From Dipylidium caninum (taxonomy: Eukaryota > Platyhelminthes > Cestoda > Cyclophyllidea > Dipylidiidae), in contig QEYB01000266.1 of assembly GCA_017562135.1 (NCBI GenBank), forward strand, positions 1 to 64,000: DNA of 64,000 nucleotides. The letters run 5' to 3'. The notes under the pieces were generated by a model. It was not told the DNA's origin, did not search any database, and worked only from the letters and a program-made list of their open reading frames with translations. This document shows, piece by piece, positions 14,695-28,700 of this stretch. The translations under genes and the position numbers were made by a program. Position 1 is the first letter of the stretch. Every line of letters starts with the position of its first letter.

Positions 14695-17600
14695 GGGAGA
14701 GTTCGCGGTGGGCATCTACTAGCCCCGGATATTGTGCGTGAGAAGCCTCACGAAATGCCCTTATGACATGGGTTCGCGCAAATCTGACTCGAAGGTGTCA
14801 AGCGTGTTGTCAAGCGCACAAAACTCAGGCACCTTGTTCGACTTGTGATCAACAATGAGTGCCATGGCATCGTGGAGAGGAGCGCAGCGCGCCTTGGCCA
14901 GAGGAAGGAATTCCGATGAATTGCGCTACGATACCCACTGCCTTGCGATGTGGGACGAGGGGAAAAACGACTCTTTCAGGCTGCTAATGCAGACGGTTGC
15001 CTGCAAGTTGGGAGGAGAGGAGATGAGCACTGTGTGCGCGAGGTGGTGACAAGCGCATCGTTGCATCCCCTCTGGCACCAGGTGGCCACAGGACGCAGCA
15101 GTCTCTGGCGCTGTTGAGGGTACTTCGCAAATGGGTGCCTAGACAAAATCGTTATGCCTAAACTTATCACTTTCCAGAGTGGGGATCGTATTGCTGTTGG
15201 TGCTGGTATTTCCGAACTGAGAGCTTGAGAAAGCAACTGGGAGTGAAGCACACGGCCTTCTTCGTCGGCTGAGCAGATCGCCGACATCCGACCACTTGCA
15301 TCCGAGTGCGTCTGCCCCGGTCACTCAGACAGCCTCGTGCTGTTGGCGAGGGCTTTACCGTTTCACCCTCTACCGACAAACGAGACCGCCTGGGCATGCG
15401 TCTTCTTCTGCCTGACAGTAGGCCGAAGAAGGATTTTGAGGGGAGTCACAGTGCTGGTCATTAGGATGAGGCAATGCTAACCCTTGGCCGGGTGAGTCGA
15501 GAAACGCAGACAGAAACTTTCGGTGGAGATGACCTGGAGGGACGGGCTGGCAGTAGTTCTTGCCAAGCAGTCATTTTTCACTTATCGTCAGCGTCTTATC
15601 GCACTTTGCCTGCTACCTCGTGATCTCAGATCATCGTCTTGTAGGTCCGAAAACACCTTCCTTAAATTCGCATTGGACTAGTCGAGGAAAATGGGACTTG
15701 GCAGAAGACTTAGACGCGCCACGAAATGCTGTAGGGGCGTCCGACAAATTCTACTCATCACAGTGGTTGGTCTTCACAGACCTCGTGTTTATGCTGCTGC
15801 CTCGACGCCAGGGACGATTCGCGCACGATGGGCCCTAGCAGCACCATTCCCCTGCGCTGGTTTTCCCCAGCTCCACACCGTAGAATTCGTCATGGGAACG
15901 GCTTTACGATTGCTGACTGCTGTCAGGGAGACGGCAGGGCCATTGTCTCGAACATCATTGAGTAGTGGCACACTTGACTGACACCGTGTCAGTGCCTCGG
16001 AGGATGACAGAAGTTAATTAGCCTTCGCGCATTTAGATGGGACCGTGCCCGATTCCAGGGGCCATGCTTGACGTTCGACTTCACTGAGAGCCAGCTCCCG
16101 ACAAGTGACAACTAGAGCTTTGAGTTATTTATGCGAGTTACCGGCCTCTCACACGATCTGCCTGCCATTATGTCAGAGAAGTCTCACAAAGTGACGATTC
16201 TAAGGTTATTTGCCAAGCTCTTCTCCCTCTCACAGGACCAAAATGAGTTACCCTCGACGCCTTCTCTCACCAGCCCTTCTGCTCGCAGCGCGTTCGACTG
16301 CGCCGGTTACGTGTATTTGCGTCAACCGCAGGCTTGTTTGGCCGACCTTGTAAAGGACTTGCGGTAGAATCGCGTGTGAATTCCGTGTGGCATTCGTCTC
16401 CCGGGAGTGGCAACCCGGTAGGCTCACTTAAGTAGCATGATACTTACTGTTCATGCTCCTCCAGCGATACGCGTCATGCGTACACGAAATCGTCATGTAC
16501 GCTACATTAAATATTGAGATCGCAGTTCTTTCATGCAGTGAGATAACACCGATATGGAAGGGGGTTCGGGAAAAGAACGGCATGCAAATGAGTGTTGGTG
16601 TATGCCTTTCGAGGAGATTGTGCGAGAGAATCCCGTGATGCACCCCGGAGTTTTGCATAAAAGCCTCTCTCCGTAGAATGATTAGGAAGAAATAATTATT
16701 GCATGCTTCTCCAAGGACATCTTATCCAAGTCAAGTGGGGCTTTTCAGTAAGGAAATACCCAGTGGATTGCGGTTCTCTACAACTTAAGGCCCTTTAGAA
16801 TGCTGATCACCGCAAAAATGATATTGTATTTCCTTCGTTAACGATGCAAGTGGTACAACTTTAATTTAGAGAAAAACATGGTTACGTGCGCTCGATATAT
16901 TTATTTACAAATTTTACAGTTATACCTCTTAAACCTATGGAAAAGTTATTCTATGCTTATTTCATTTTCCGCCAAAATAAAATTGAAGCCTGACGTGATT
17001 TACATCTACTTTAATTGTACAAGTTCCAATTGACTCGGGTCAGTGTTTATCAAGTTACGAAAAACATTAGAGGTGTTCCGAGACAGGCCGAATAGTGAAA
17101 AATGTGCACAACATGTACTTCATTCTAAGCATCAGACAGGATCAAGCAAGTGGGTAGCAAATAACACCCTTCAGCCGCAATTTCATCAAGTAAAAAACAT
17201 GGTTAGCGTATAGTGAGAGACACCGAGGTGGTCCATTATTCCTTCCTACAACCAACTGGAAATATAACAGCGGCGAAGCCCCGATGCCGTGAAGTTCATT
17301 GCTTGAAAATAAACTTGTTAAGAAAAAACAGCCACGTCGCAAACTTACTCCATCATAAAGCTGAACGACTAACAAAACCTTTTAATTACTGCTGACCAGT
17401 TAACTTCGCTGCAATATGACATTCAACAATATCCGGTAGGCAAACACAATTTTCGTGATGACAAGTTATTCTGAAGGCAGACTCCACAAAGCAAAATCAC
17501 GTTACTAAACACATTGCAAAGTTTATTAGCTCTCAAAGTAAGGACAAGTTAACAGAAGACGTATACAACTTAACAAATCATTGAGAGAATTCCGTACAAG

Positions 17601-17704
17601 CCCGAGGAAGTTATTTCGAAAAAAAAACACAACAACAAATGTAAAAGGTTGGCTTTTTGTTTGCCACTTATATTCACCGCCTGAGTCTTCGTATCACACG
17701 GATT
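14695..17704. other. Single-copy intergenic stretch up to P2
   Basis: No gene is supported. The part to about 16650 is GC-moderate with only short scattered frames; 16680-17704 is distinctly AT-rich. A copy of a dispersed element of about 100 bp sits at 16391-16486. The P2 left arm begins near 17705. Confidence 0.5.
16391..16486 (+). repeat. Dispersed repeat of about 100 bp, copy outside the palindromes
   Basis: Closely resembles 23341-23444 in the P2 left arm and its mirror at 46082-46183. All begin CATTCGTCTC or its equivalent and share the block ending CGCGTCATGCGTACACG (partly changed on the right). This is the only sequence I could match between the single-copy beta-tubulin region and the arms. 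Confidence 0.75.
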
Positions 17705-19480
17705 ACTTGCAGCCGACGGGAACGCCTACGTATGGAAACAAACCGTCGATGGCAAATGGAAACCCACACTTGTTGCGTTACAGGTCAAGAAAGTTCTACT
17801 TGTTTAATATCGACATGTGCCTCAAATTAGTACAAGTCTTTTTTTTCCTTTTTCTCCTTCAGTTCAACAGGGCCGCCTTGTGTGTTAAGTGGTCACCTCT
17901 TGGCAACAAGTTTGCCATTGGTTCGGGGTGCAAGGTCGTGGCTGTATCCTTTTTCGAGCAGGAACAAGACTGGTGGGTCTCCAAACACATCAAGAAAAAT
18001 TTGAAGTCCACTATTACATGTGTTGACTGGCACCCCAACAACACAATACTTGCCTGCGGCTCAACAGATTATCGTGTTCGTGTTTATTCCGCTCTCATCA
18101 AGGAGATCGATTCGGATGGCGCCGATTCAGTTTGGGGTGTGAAAAGCCCTTTTCAGACGTTGCTATTTGAAGCCTACAACGGCCATGGTATGTGTCAGTT
18201 GTACCCTTTCATCTGCCCTCTATCGACCTCTTTTTATCTTAATGCACCCCGCAACGATCTTTTCTCTCTCAGTCCCCGAGTTGCTAGTTCTTATGTCTAA
18301 TGCTATTTCTGTGTAAAATGCCCATAGCCCTAACGACTAACGATGGACTAACGACGGGCACTGTTGTTGTGATTCGCCTGTTTACCTGCCTTAGGTTCGT
18401 GGGTGCACAGCGTTTGCTTCTCCGCTGATGGCAACAAATTGGCCTGGGTGGGCCATGACTGCTCCTTGAGCATTGCAACCGCCAGCGGCCGTAGTCCTCC
18501 CGTAGTACAGACCATTCGTAGCCAATACTTGCCTCTGTTGAGTTGCATCTGGGTGGCCCCGCACAGTATCCTTTGTGCTGGACATGATTGCTGCCCCATC
18601 CTCTTCAATTATGAGGAATCAAATGGTGTCATCTCCGAGGGCAAGATGGTATGCTATACCTGTTGGGGAGTTAATTCTTGTGGTCCTCCCTTCTTCGCAT
18701 TGTTCACTGCAAACTCAACACCCACACCCTTGCTAGTTTCCACATTTGGCGAATAGTGGAGGTGCTGGTTAAAGCCCTTGTGCTTTTAAGTAAGCGCACA
18801 AATCTGTCTAAATGAACTCTTGTCATGGTGAAAGCATTGAAGTAGGCTTCGTTCTTTATTGCGTCTCTGTTTTACTGCAAATTTGATAGTAGTTATTGGG
18901 TTTCAAAGTTCCACATTCTCGCCACCAAAATTCTACAGACCTGAGCAGTTAGTGAGAGGAGAAAAGACTTTCATTGGCCTTAGCTGTTTCCTTGAGTGTA
19001 GACTTGTGGCTACCTTGTTCTCCCTTAGATTGACATAAAGAGTGAATCTCAAAACCAGGGAAGCCTGTCAGCAATGCGCAAGTTCCAGAACATCGACCGC
19101 ATGGCTACGACAGACGCAGCTAATGCGCGTCTTTCAAGTATCCATCAAAACTCCATAAGGTGAATGACTTTGTGAATTCCGAGTCAGGGCGCCTCAAATC
19201 GTCCGACGATTGAAGTTAAAATAATTCAGTAAACTATCCTTTTTGGCGGAATAACGAGTGTTTTATACCATAATGTTCATCACGGTGACGTGTGTGGTGT
19301 GTGGGGATGTGAATGGTAGCCTAACGCAAGACCCCTCTCTTTGTTCCCAGTGAACTATGCATCCTGAAGGGTGACAGGTCGCGGGCAGATAAGGTTACCT
19401 CAATCGGCCGAGATGGACAATTGGTGATTTGGGACATGGCCTCGTTGCCTTCGCGGATCCCTGGCCTTACGGTCAATTGA
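17705..19480 (+). pseudogene. ARPC1 (Arp2/3 complex subunit 1), 5'-truncated copy
   Basis: WD40-repeat subunit of the actin-nucleating Arp2/3 complex. Exons present: the last 79 nt of exon 1 (to 17783, [13 protein letters not shown]...), then 17863-18187, 18395-18648, 19029-19159 and 19351-19480. All are in frame with GT-AG sites and encode the family landmarks [28 protein letters not shown] and [12 protein letters not shown]. Compared with the 50159-52148 copy, the initiator and first 70-odd codons are missing because homology stops near 17705. Sequence to the left is unrelated. A TTGCAG at the junction could act as a new acceptor, but no substitute first exon was found. Otherwise undamaged; a few replacements against the other copy (for example Y/F, A/T, T/K near the end). 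Confidence 0.9.
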
Positions 19481-21071
19481 ATGCAAATGGAGGCCTTTAC
19501 TCTCACTCTCCTCCCCAACTTATGAATTACTTTCCTCTTCTAAAAGCAGCCTCTGACGCTCTGCTTAGCCACCGCTTCTCGACACTTGCCCCTATTCCAG
19601 CATGACTGAGCTCAGTATTCATTTGTCCGATTCACTTCAGGTTTTCCTATTTGAGCACTTTTATATGCACATTGAGCCACTATGATTTGGAAATGAACAT
19701 CAAAATAGTTCTTCGGTAACAAAGCAACCTTGTCTCCGATCGCCATTAATTATCCTCGGGTTTAGTCTCGAACAGTGAGAGGTGGTCATGGGGAATGGGT
19801 TTTAATGTTCACATGAAATCAAACGAGGGGCGTTTGTAGGGTGTTGGACCCTCCTCCCCGGAGAGATGCCCACAGGTCATGGGATTGCCAAGGAAAGACA
19901 GATTGTTGTTTCTGTTAGTAAGTAGTCGTGACCAGTTACAGTGAAGGGGTACGTCGAAGTTGTCGCTTCGGGTAGTGAAGCGAGCGTCAAGTCATTGTCC
20001 AATCTGCGTTGGCAGCGTTCGCAGAGCCTCCGTTGTTCATTGGCAAGAGCGGCCTTCTAAGGCTGTTTGTTGTTTCGCGTGTTCCTCTAGTAAAATACAT
20101 CCGCAATGAGGCGGCATGTAGTTAATTGTGTAGCCACAGTTGTGCACCCCGTCTTCTTCACCAGCGCAGGGCGGTTGACGCGCTTGCGCCAGTGAGTCCG
20201 CCGATTTCAGTTCATCGGTGCCCTGTTACTTAATGAGCAGGCTGTTGAGTAGGCTGGGTGCTCTTTATGCCCTGTGCGGTTGTCCTCCTGTTGCTGTCAT
20301 CAGCGCAACCGAGTAATCTCCGGCCGCGTTGTCCTCATAGACAACGACAAGCCTCAGACCGCCAGTATTCCTCGAAACGATAACAAGTTGTGATGCTCGT
20401 GTCGCCGTCACCTCGTGTGCTGCGACAAGGGTGACGCCGGGATAGTGCTGCAAGCCACAATTCTCAGACACGCCTCCAGTTACTGTCGCAAAGTGGGGCG
20501 CAAACGCTACTTCCAGCCATCACCTCAGTCCATGCCCTAACGCTGTGAGGAAGGAGGCGTGGCGTTTTCCAAAGTGCTTGGAGTTACGTGAATCCATACA
20601 GATTACTGTTGTCAAATACCAGTCCTGTCCTCAAAAGGGACCACTAACAGGACCGGTAATTTCGGACCAGCTTTCCTGTACACAAACCGGAGACAGCGGA
20701 GATCGAGGAGGGGATATTCGAAAGTCTGAATGCCCAGCCACTTTGGCACCACAATGGGGATGCACATATGCCTCCTGAACGATTGTTGGACAGCAAAGGC
20801 AAGAACGTCTTTCCGGTCATTCATCCACCGGACCACCAGTTCTGCGTAAGTTCTCCACTTATTAATAATATCTAACAACGCATATCCTCAATCGCTTTCT
20901 TGAACGTTTTCCCTCTGTTGTCTAAAGCTCTGCCGAGCAGGTTTGGTTGAATGGTTCCCTCACCAATCACCGCAGCGCGTCACCACCTCGTGGGAGTAGG
21001 TGAGAATGCCGCTGTGTTGCCTTGGCTGTGCTTATTCAAAAGTCTCCGTTTGTAGGGTTGGAATTTCAGGC

Positions 21072-21134
21072 AGAGAGAGCGAGAGCGAGAGCGAGAGCGA
21101 GAGAGAGAGCGAGAGAGAGAGAGAGAGAGAGAGA
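21072..21134. repeat. GAGAGC/GA microsatellite
   Basis: Tandem GAGAGC units grading into pure GA. The mirror locus at 48355-48478 is longer and built mainly of CTCTCC and CTCTCG units, so the tract changed after duplication. Confidence 0.9.
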
Positions 21135-23340
21135 ATAAACAATAGTTGGCGCGGCATTAGCCATTGCATTATTCCAGGTCTTCTTCGCTCAATCTGGTCC
21201 ACCTCTATCCACACGTTTGGGACATAAGCATGCCTTCGGTGGACACATCCACCCTGGTGGAGGACGAAGGCCGTTTAACTCGTCGAAGATGAGTCCATCT
21301 GCGAATGTCTACACAGTCTCCAAATCTGTATCACAAGTGAGCTCACCAGTCACATGTAATGCACACTGTGTGCTTCGTTGCTGAGGCACTTAGTAAATGA
21401 GCCATTTCCTCACAAATTGTGCTGCTGGCACCAAAACTGTCCCAGCCGCGTCTTAGGTGTGTTCGGCACACTTTCGTCACACTTTCCTCACACTTCACCA
21501 TTACGTCGATCGTCGTTAGCGAGGTGTTGCCCACCTCACGTGATTCGCATTCGCCTGAGTTGACCAACCTCGAATGAAGATGTCACGTTTATTCTCTGGC
21601 AGGCTGACGCCTGACTCGTGCCTGGGGTTAAGTGCTCCACTTTCATGGTGGCGACGACGTTTGGAAAGAAACCTTAGAACGCTCGAGAGCCTACGAAGTG
21701 TGAAGGTCGCGCAGACGCTGCGTGGGGTGCAGAAAGCGCGAGAACCGATGGAGCGAGGTCACGCGAGCCAACGACAGACCAATCGGCTCACGCTCGCGCA
21801 CGTCTACGGCATCAACGCGTCTCCGCGACCGCAGTTGTCACTTTCTCACCCTCTCGTACTCTACGCACGCGCGACCCGGTAAACGCAGAGACGGTTGTCT
21901 TCAATCCGGTGAGTTTCCTTCTGCCTGCCTTCTTTCCACCTTCTTCGTCTTCGTCCAAAATTAAGCATTCGACGTGAAACCCCTTTTTGTCATATCCATT
22001 TTCACACGACGAATTTCACCTCAAGTTCCATACCAAATTGCACCCACACCACAGTTTGTGGGAGTTGAGTTGAGACGAAATTGCATAGACGAGTGGTGGA
22101 CATCCAATCGCCTGTGAGGAGAAGGGCATGGGAGTGAAGTGAGCGCCTCAGTCTCGTACATGGGCAAGGAGGAGAGAAGAGATGTGAACATGTCTCACAC
22201 GTGTGCCTCTCGACTGATGAGGTGCTCGCTGCTGCCTGCCATTTACCTTGGCCCTTTAAATACCTTTTGCATTCGTCAAAGGTGGGGAGAGGGAGAAATT
22301 GTGGCACACACACTAGCCTCCACATGGCATACAAATGCCAACAGAAATGGTGTAGGCATGTCATCTATTAGGCATTTCGGCAATATTCTGAAATCACACA
22401 TCCATCATAGCATGAGCTGGTGACGACGCACGAGGGAATGCAGTCAACCGGACTCGTCCGTCGGTTGAGACGGGCAGGAGCATGAAAGAGTAAAAGGTGC
22501 CAGTCCAAAGCAGTTTTTCATACCGACACAGTGTTGACACATATGCCTATGTCTTTGTTCTACATGACGACGTCGCATGGTTTACGTTCTCACACCACGC
22601 GTAATTAGTGTTAGTCCTGAAAGTCGAGCAGGAGACACGAACTTTGGTGGATTTCCACTGTCACGTCTCGAAATGAATGCGATTCCACTGAAAGGAACAG
22701 TTATTGTTAAACACAAACAAGAGGAAGTCGTCTATGCTGGCGACAATTTGAGGGGCGCCCCAGGGAAGATGCGGTGTGCCCGCGGCTGTGTACGAAGGGC
22801 CTCTCCTCGGAGGGTGAAGGAGAAGAAACGGGTACTGCGCGCCCCTCGGAAGACATCCTACGGCGCTCCGCAAATTGAGGTCTTTCACTCTCTGAACACT
22901 CGTGACGCCGCGAATCTCCACAAGGTCTCTGGGTACTCTGACGGACGACGCGAGGGAAGAGGCTTTGCCATCTCTTCTCTTCTCGTCCATATGTTACTCG
23001 TGTATTCTGACGAAAGGCACTAATGGTGTGTTGACAAAAGCCTCTACTGAGGCTAATTAGGCCACTTCCGCCGCCTACAGTCATTCCTCCCTTTGCTTCG
23101 ACTGAGGCCGATGATGAGTGCGCCTAGTGCTAAAGAGGGCGACGAGAGTGTATCCAGCCGAGGAGAAGTGGAACCATGCGCATGGCAACAGAGGATGTCA
23201 GAGGACGTAGCGTCGGATAGACTAATAATCAGCCTCACCGTTTCGGGACTCCGGCAACCAACTGCCCCTCGTGCCTCCTTTGCCGCCGAGGTAGGAGTGC
23301 TTGTGTCCCCCCGCCCCGTCATTGGTTGCCTTCCGCTTGG

Positions 23341-23444
23341 CATTCGTCTCGCGAGGGCGGCAACACGGCAGGCTTGCTTAAGTCGCCACTCAGCATCATT
23401 ACTCGCTGTTCATGCTCCTCCAGCGATACGCGTCATGCGTACAC
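23341..23444 (+). repeat. Dispersed repeat of about 100 bp, P2 left copy
   Basis: Homologous to 16391-16486 outside the palindrome and to 46082-46183 in reverse complement in the right arm. Confidence 0.7.
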
Positions 23445-25757
23445 GTGATCGTCACGGCCACCCGGCTGTCACAGTGATCGTCAGTGGACCAGTCGACTAC
23501 CTGCGATGACTGCCGCGTGTTCTTACATGTGGTGTGTTGTCTCACAGGAATCACACAGGGCGTGAAGGTGGGTGCGAGCGAGAAGGCCGTGCACACGAGC
23601 GAGTGCTTCTTCGTTGTCCCGAGCGCAATCACCGGGCTGGGCGTGTCACTCGGTCCACCATCGTGGCTCACGCCTGCGACGACACCTGAGTTTTTGACAA
23701 GGGCTGACAAACGGTCTTCTGACAGCCTTCGGTGAGGAGAGTCAGCTTATGAGTGCCTTGTTCATCCTGCAGTGTGGCTAACACTGTGTGTTCGCGGTTG
23801 CGATATGCGTAGACATCGCAGGCCCGCATGATCGTCGACTATCTGTTTGGCAGGCTTCATGCGCTGCTACGTATGGCAGAAACTTGACTGGCCGATCACC
23901 TGGAGGGAGGAAGAGGAGGGCGCCGTTGGACAAAAAATTGAAGTTGCATTGAAAGAGGTGCACAAAGCTCACTGGAAGAACCCTTCTGCCCACTCGCATG
24001 TATCGTCGTTTCGTGCGGATGTGTTGGATGTACGCCCTGTACATGAGCTTGTCAAATGCTGAGCGCCACCACTATTGGCTGCTGGTGCCAGCCAAATCAG
24101 CTTTCGTCTCAGACCCACGAGTAGCTCGCTGCGATTCCTCGCGCGCCCACCGGTGACATTCCCAATGGAATCCAATTTGATTTCAACGTACGCGCCAGGC
24201 AGCGCCTCGGCTACTTCCACTGATTATTCACTCGTCATTCTCTATGACCCGCCGCTTCAAGGTGGATCTAACTTCACAGGAAGACAGAGGGATACTAGAT
24301 TTGCGGATTGCTTACGTGGTTGCTTCGACTGAGGCGACTTCACAAGACATTGGCTTTCAGCGTCTCGACGCTGCATGCGCCAATGCGACGTGTCTCGTGC
24401 CGTATGAGTGCGTCCGGAGCCGTATGCTTACCCTGAGTTTCTTGAACACAGAGCCCAACACCCCGGTCTGACAGCTTAGCGTGATGGTCCACCTGCGTCA
24501 TTTGATAAACAGCCTCGACAGTCTGTTTACTGGTGGTATGCCTGTTTTCGCGGTCAGAAGTAGTTCGCGCGACGAAGGGCCGCTGTTTCCCAAGTGCCAA
24601 CGTCGTCGTAAGCCTTTGTGCAGTTTGTGGTGAAAGGCCTGAACCTTGAGGTTTGGCTTAATTGGGGGCGGGATTTGTTCCCGTAGACAGGCGGACATCT
24701 TGTGGGTGGAGGGAGCTAGCGCAGGTGAGTTAGTGAGTGAGTTTGCGCGAGCGCGATTCAGAAGGGCAACAATTGTTTGACAAAAGTCGGTGAAGGCGAG
24801 AGTCTTGCAACCGCATGTGCTCACGACTTTTGCCTTCTCGCGCACGCAAATTCGTCTCATCTGTGTCCGTCAGTGCAGAGCCAAAGGCAGACTTCACGCG
24901 GTGTGCTTCGTAGACAAGTGGCCGATGTGTTGCCGAAAGACGGGCATCGGTGCTCAAACCTTGCATTAACCTCGCAAACCTGGTGTGGACACCCGTGTCA
25001 GGAGGATTTCACATCCTCGGCCCCACTTTGCACCTTGTCTGCAACATCTCTCAGTCCGAGGCTGCCACTGGTAGCATCAATGTCACCTCTGCAGGACTGC
25101 GCTTTGACGCAAAACCTAATGCCACCTCGACACACAATCATGTGGGAAAGCCTCTTTTTTCCCCCGCGAAAGATCGCAGTCCCCACTTGAACGTGAGCTT
25201 CAAAGCTCACCCCTCTGCTCTACTTCGTTGCGGTTGGTATCGGCATTCCGACAATGCTGCGATTTCACCACCCTGCAGTTTGCGGCCTCGTCTCCGGCAC
25301 ACCGTTACTCCTTCTCCATACGACGTGGGACGCATGACAGGCCTTGCTAACTTCTTCCATAAACACGACGTATCCTTGGTTCAAATCCTACGAATACGTA
25401 AACTCTGATGTTTCCCACCGTGAGAGATGGGGCCGACCGCCAGCTGGCACCATGGGTGGGAAGGCTCGATACCTCGCACACGTTGTCGTTCAAACAGCAT
25501 GTATCGGAATTGAGTTGTGAGAAGAGGACGGATGTCTCAGAAGGCTTTCTAACTCCCTCCCCCCATGCTGTCCTGAAGACCACAATGGCGTCTCTGCTGC
25601 CAAATGAATTTAGGTTGAATGGGCAGACGGCAGGGCGAATGGGAGTTTCCGAGAGAGGTGCGGTAGTTGGAGGAAATTATTGTGCATGTTTTTTTTTATC
25701 ATTCACTCGCAGTTATTAAACTGTAACCCATGGATCGGTCCTCTGGTAGGTCGTACA

Positions 25758-28700
25758 ATGCCGCGTCTCGTTGGCCATGTAAACGCAGCCGCATCGGAAA
25801 CGCAGACCGGAGTACAAATTACCTCCTGTCCAACGACACCGTCAGCAGCCCCGCCCTCTGAGTCTGCTAACAATGCGGCATATACAGGTGGGTGGGGGGA
25901 AGCAGTGGATACTTCTGGTGATTCGGGACCCCAGACGGAGTTGCGAAATCGCTCCCGCCTTGTCAACGTAACGACTAAGGTGGAGTCTATGCAAGGACAT
26001 TCATCTGAAAGCCTCGAGGCCAGCGCAGAGGGGACGAAATCATCAAAGTTAGTAGAGGAACTGCACTATCAACTGCGCATCGAGCTGCTGCGCGACTTTA
26101 TGGAGCAACTGCAGCGCGTTCTCGATAACACCGTAGACCGAATTATGGAGCAGTCGGAGACGGAGAATTTGATGGCGAATTCCAACAGTTGGGATGCAAA
26201 GTAAATTTCACTTCTTTACTGCATTTCTCTCGTTAATAACCCGTTGTTGTCGAGGCCTAAGAGGATATCAAAGAGCCCACATGAACTGAATTTGGGGAAC
26301 AATAGACGACTCCTTTACTTCCACCCTCACCCACAGTTTGCCTCCAAAATTTAGCACTAGTGAGTTGATGTATTCTTTCGTGGTCATTGCACATGCATGG
26401 AGTGAGTCCGAGAAGTGCATGAAATGGCATCAATGGAAATCATTGTTGTCAGTCTGCTTAAGCTATCTCCATGCTCACTCACTTGGAGTGCGATGATGGC
26501 TGGGCGGGAGAGGTTCAATGGAATGCCGTCGCGACCAAATATTCACCTACGTCGGGGTTGGTGTTGAATGAGGTGAGATGAGGTGAGGTGAGGTGAAGTG
26601 AGGCGTGGCGTGGCGTGGCGTGGCGTGGCGTGGCGTGGCGTGGCGTGGCGTGGCGTGGCGTGGCGTGGCGTGGCGTGGCGTGGCGTGGCGTGGCGTGGCG
26701 TGGCGTGGCGTTGTGCCGTTTATACCTTCAGCGTCTTGTACGTTAACGGTCTAATGTGCGGCCATTTTGTGAGCAGCCCAAATGGGTGCGTGCGCGCGGC
26801 TTAGTGTTACTCCGAGTCACTCGCAAGGTTAGTTGAGGAAGCCCAAACGGTCATATGGAATTATGAGGAAAACCCCATTTACCCTCAGGAGAAGTGCGTC
26901 CCTATCTATTGACGAGAGGACAATCTTTTTCCTGCCTTATTTCATGTGCCACATACGCCTGAGTAGTAAGCTGAGTGAAGTAGGAAGAACGACGCCTTTT
27001 CCCCTTTTCAGCATGTCGGATAAATCGTCAGTTGCATCAGAATCGGGGAAGTGGCTTCCGGAGAAGAAATTCCTCCACCGAAATTCCGTCCTTACTGACC
27101 TCTTTAAGATATCGCACATTGAAACCGTATACCACATCTTCGTGGCCGTTTTGCTCATTTTCACACTGAATACCATCTTGTCGGACTTGGTGGAGAAAGG
27201 CGGTCTGCTGCACGTCTACCACTTTGAACTGTTTGTTTGGACTTTCAAAGGTCTCTTTAACGTACTCCAGTGTTGGACTGTGATGTTCCTCTCCACAAGC
27301 CTTCTTGTCTACCTTACATTCATGTTCTGGGCGTCGAGGAGGCCACCTGTCTCCAAGTTCACAAACTTCGATTTTCTCTTCACGGCTCTGTATGTTGCCT
27401 ATCAGGTAACGCGGGCAGTTGACTTTCGGGCCTACGCTTGCGTGGCGCCGTTGGAGCCTGATTTATATCTCATACTGTGAAATGCAAGATAGAGTAGGTT
27501 TCCCCGGGAGAGCAATATCAAATCTATAGACAATCATAAGCAATTTTTTACAACTTTACCACCAGATATCCCTTGATGTTCTTTCAATAGATTCTTGCGA
27601 GTGACATTAGAGGTGGAACTGTATTAGGACACTCAGGCCCAAATAGCTTACTGCTTGCTTACTGGTAGTCGGTTGGACCAACTTGTTCTACTTTACGATT
27701 ATCCCCGTGGCGTGCTCTCGGACAAGACCCTAAAAGTAAACTCAAGTCTTCACCCACTTCAGTGTCTTGGCCACTAAAGTGTGATTTAATCCATTCCAAT
27801 GTGAGATCCATGGCTCATGAACGGTTGCAAACAAAGCTATGCAGGTGGGTAAACTATAGGTCGGCTGTCAGAGTAAACTACTAATCAGAGACTTGAAGAT
27901 GCCAGATCCTTCCTATGTTAAAGTTTTCAACTATTGACAGTGCCACGTTGCCTACTGAGATCATGTAATGGCCACTACGCTGTGACCCTCGTCGAGTGGT
28001 CATGACGGTGAATAGACAGTCAGGTCTGAGTAAGGCAGGAAACCATCTTATTATAATTGTGCCTACGCTAATTTGTAGACGACCTTCGCAATATTGCCAG
28101 GGGTCTTCCTAATCAAGTACAATATTGCGCCATCTTCTAGTGCGATCGTGTGTCTTGAGCAAATCCGCCTGATTATGAAGTCTCACGCCTTTGTTCGAGC
28201 CAATTTCGAGAGTGCACTGCTCTCGGGAGAAGACTGCGAAAATGAGAAGGCGCGTCGCTGCCACAAACAGGCGATAAATGGGGACGAACGATTTCCTGTC
28301 AGTGCTTGTGGCGACGGTGTGACAGTAGAGGAGGAGATCACCATGTCTAACGGGGTGCCTATACCCCCTTTTTCCAATTACCTTTACTTCCTCTTCGCAC
28401 CTACTCTCATTTATCGCAATACTTACCCCCGGACACCCTACATTCGTTGGCGCGTTGTCGCAATCAATCTGCTTCAAATGGGTCTCTGTATAGTCTACAC
28501 ATACTTCATTTTCGCCCGTTTTTGCTTCGCTTACTTTGCTAATTTCGGACGCTCAGCTCAATTCAGTTTCTCTCTGCATCAACTCATCACATCATCCTTC
28601 GGTTGCATGCTGCCCGGTGCTCTTCTTCTGCTCATCAACTTTTACGCCCTCCTCCACTGTTGGTTAAATGCGTTCGCAGAACTTCTGCGTTTCGGTGATC

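Larger units (their letters stand above)
19481..25757. other. P2 left arm, gene-poor 6.3 kb
   Basis: No known gene. It contains a GA-rich microsatellite (21072-21134), the dispersed repeat at 23341-23444, and three frames open in both arms but of unknown nature (23093-23509, 23484-23735, 24950-25408). Its mirror is 43758-50158. Confidence 0.55.

Noticed and set aside
21032..21227. Ser/Glu or Leu/Ser repeat frames
   Set aside because: Translations of the GA microsatellite.
26598..26804. RGVAW-repeat open frame
   Set aside because: It is produced by the TGGCG microsatellite, lies inside SOAT intron 1, and has no counterpart in the right arm.
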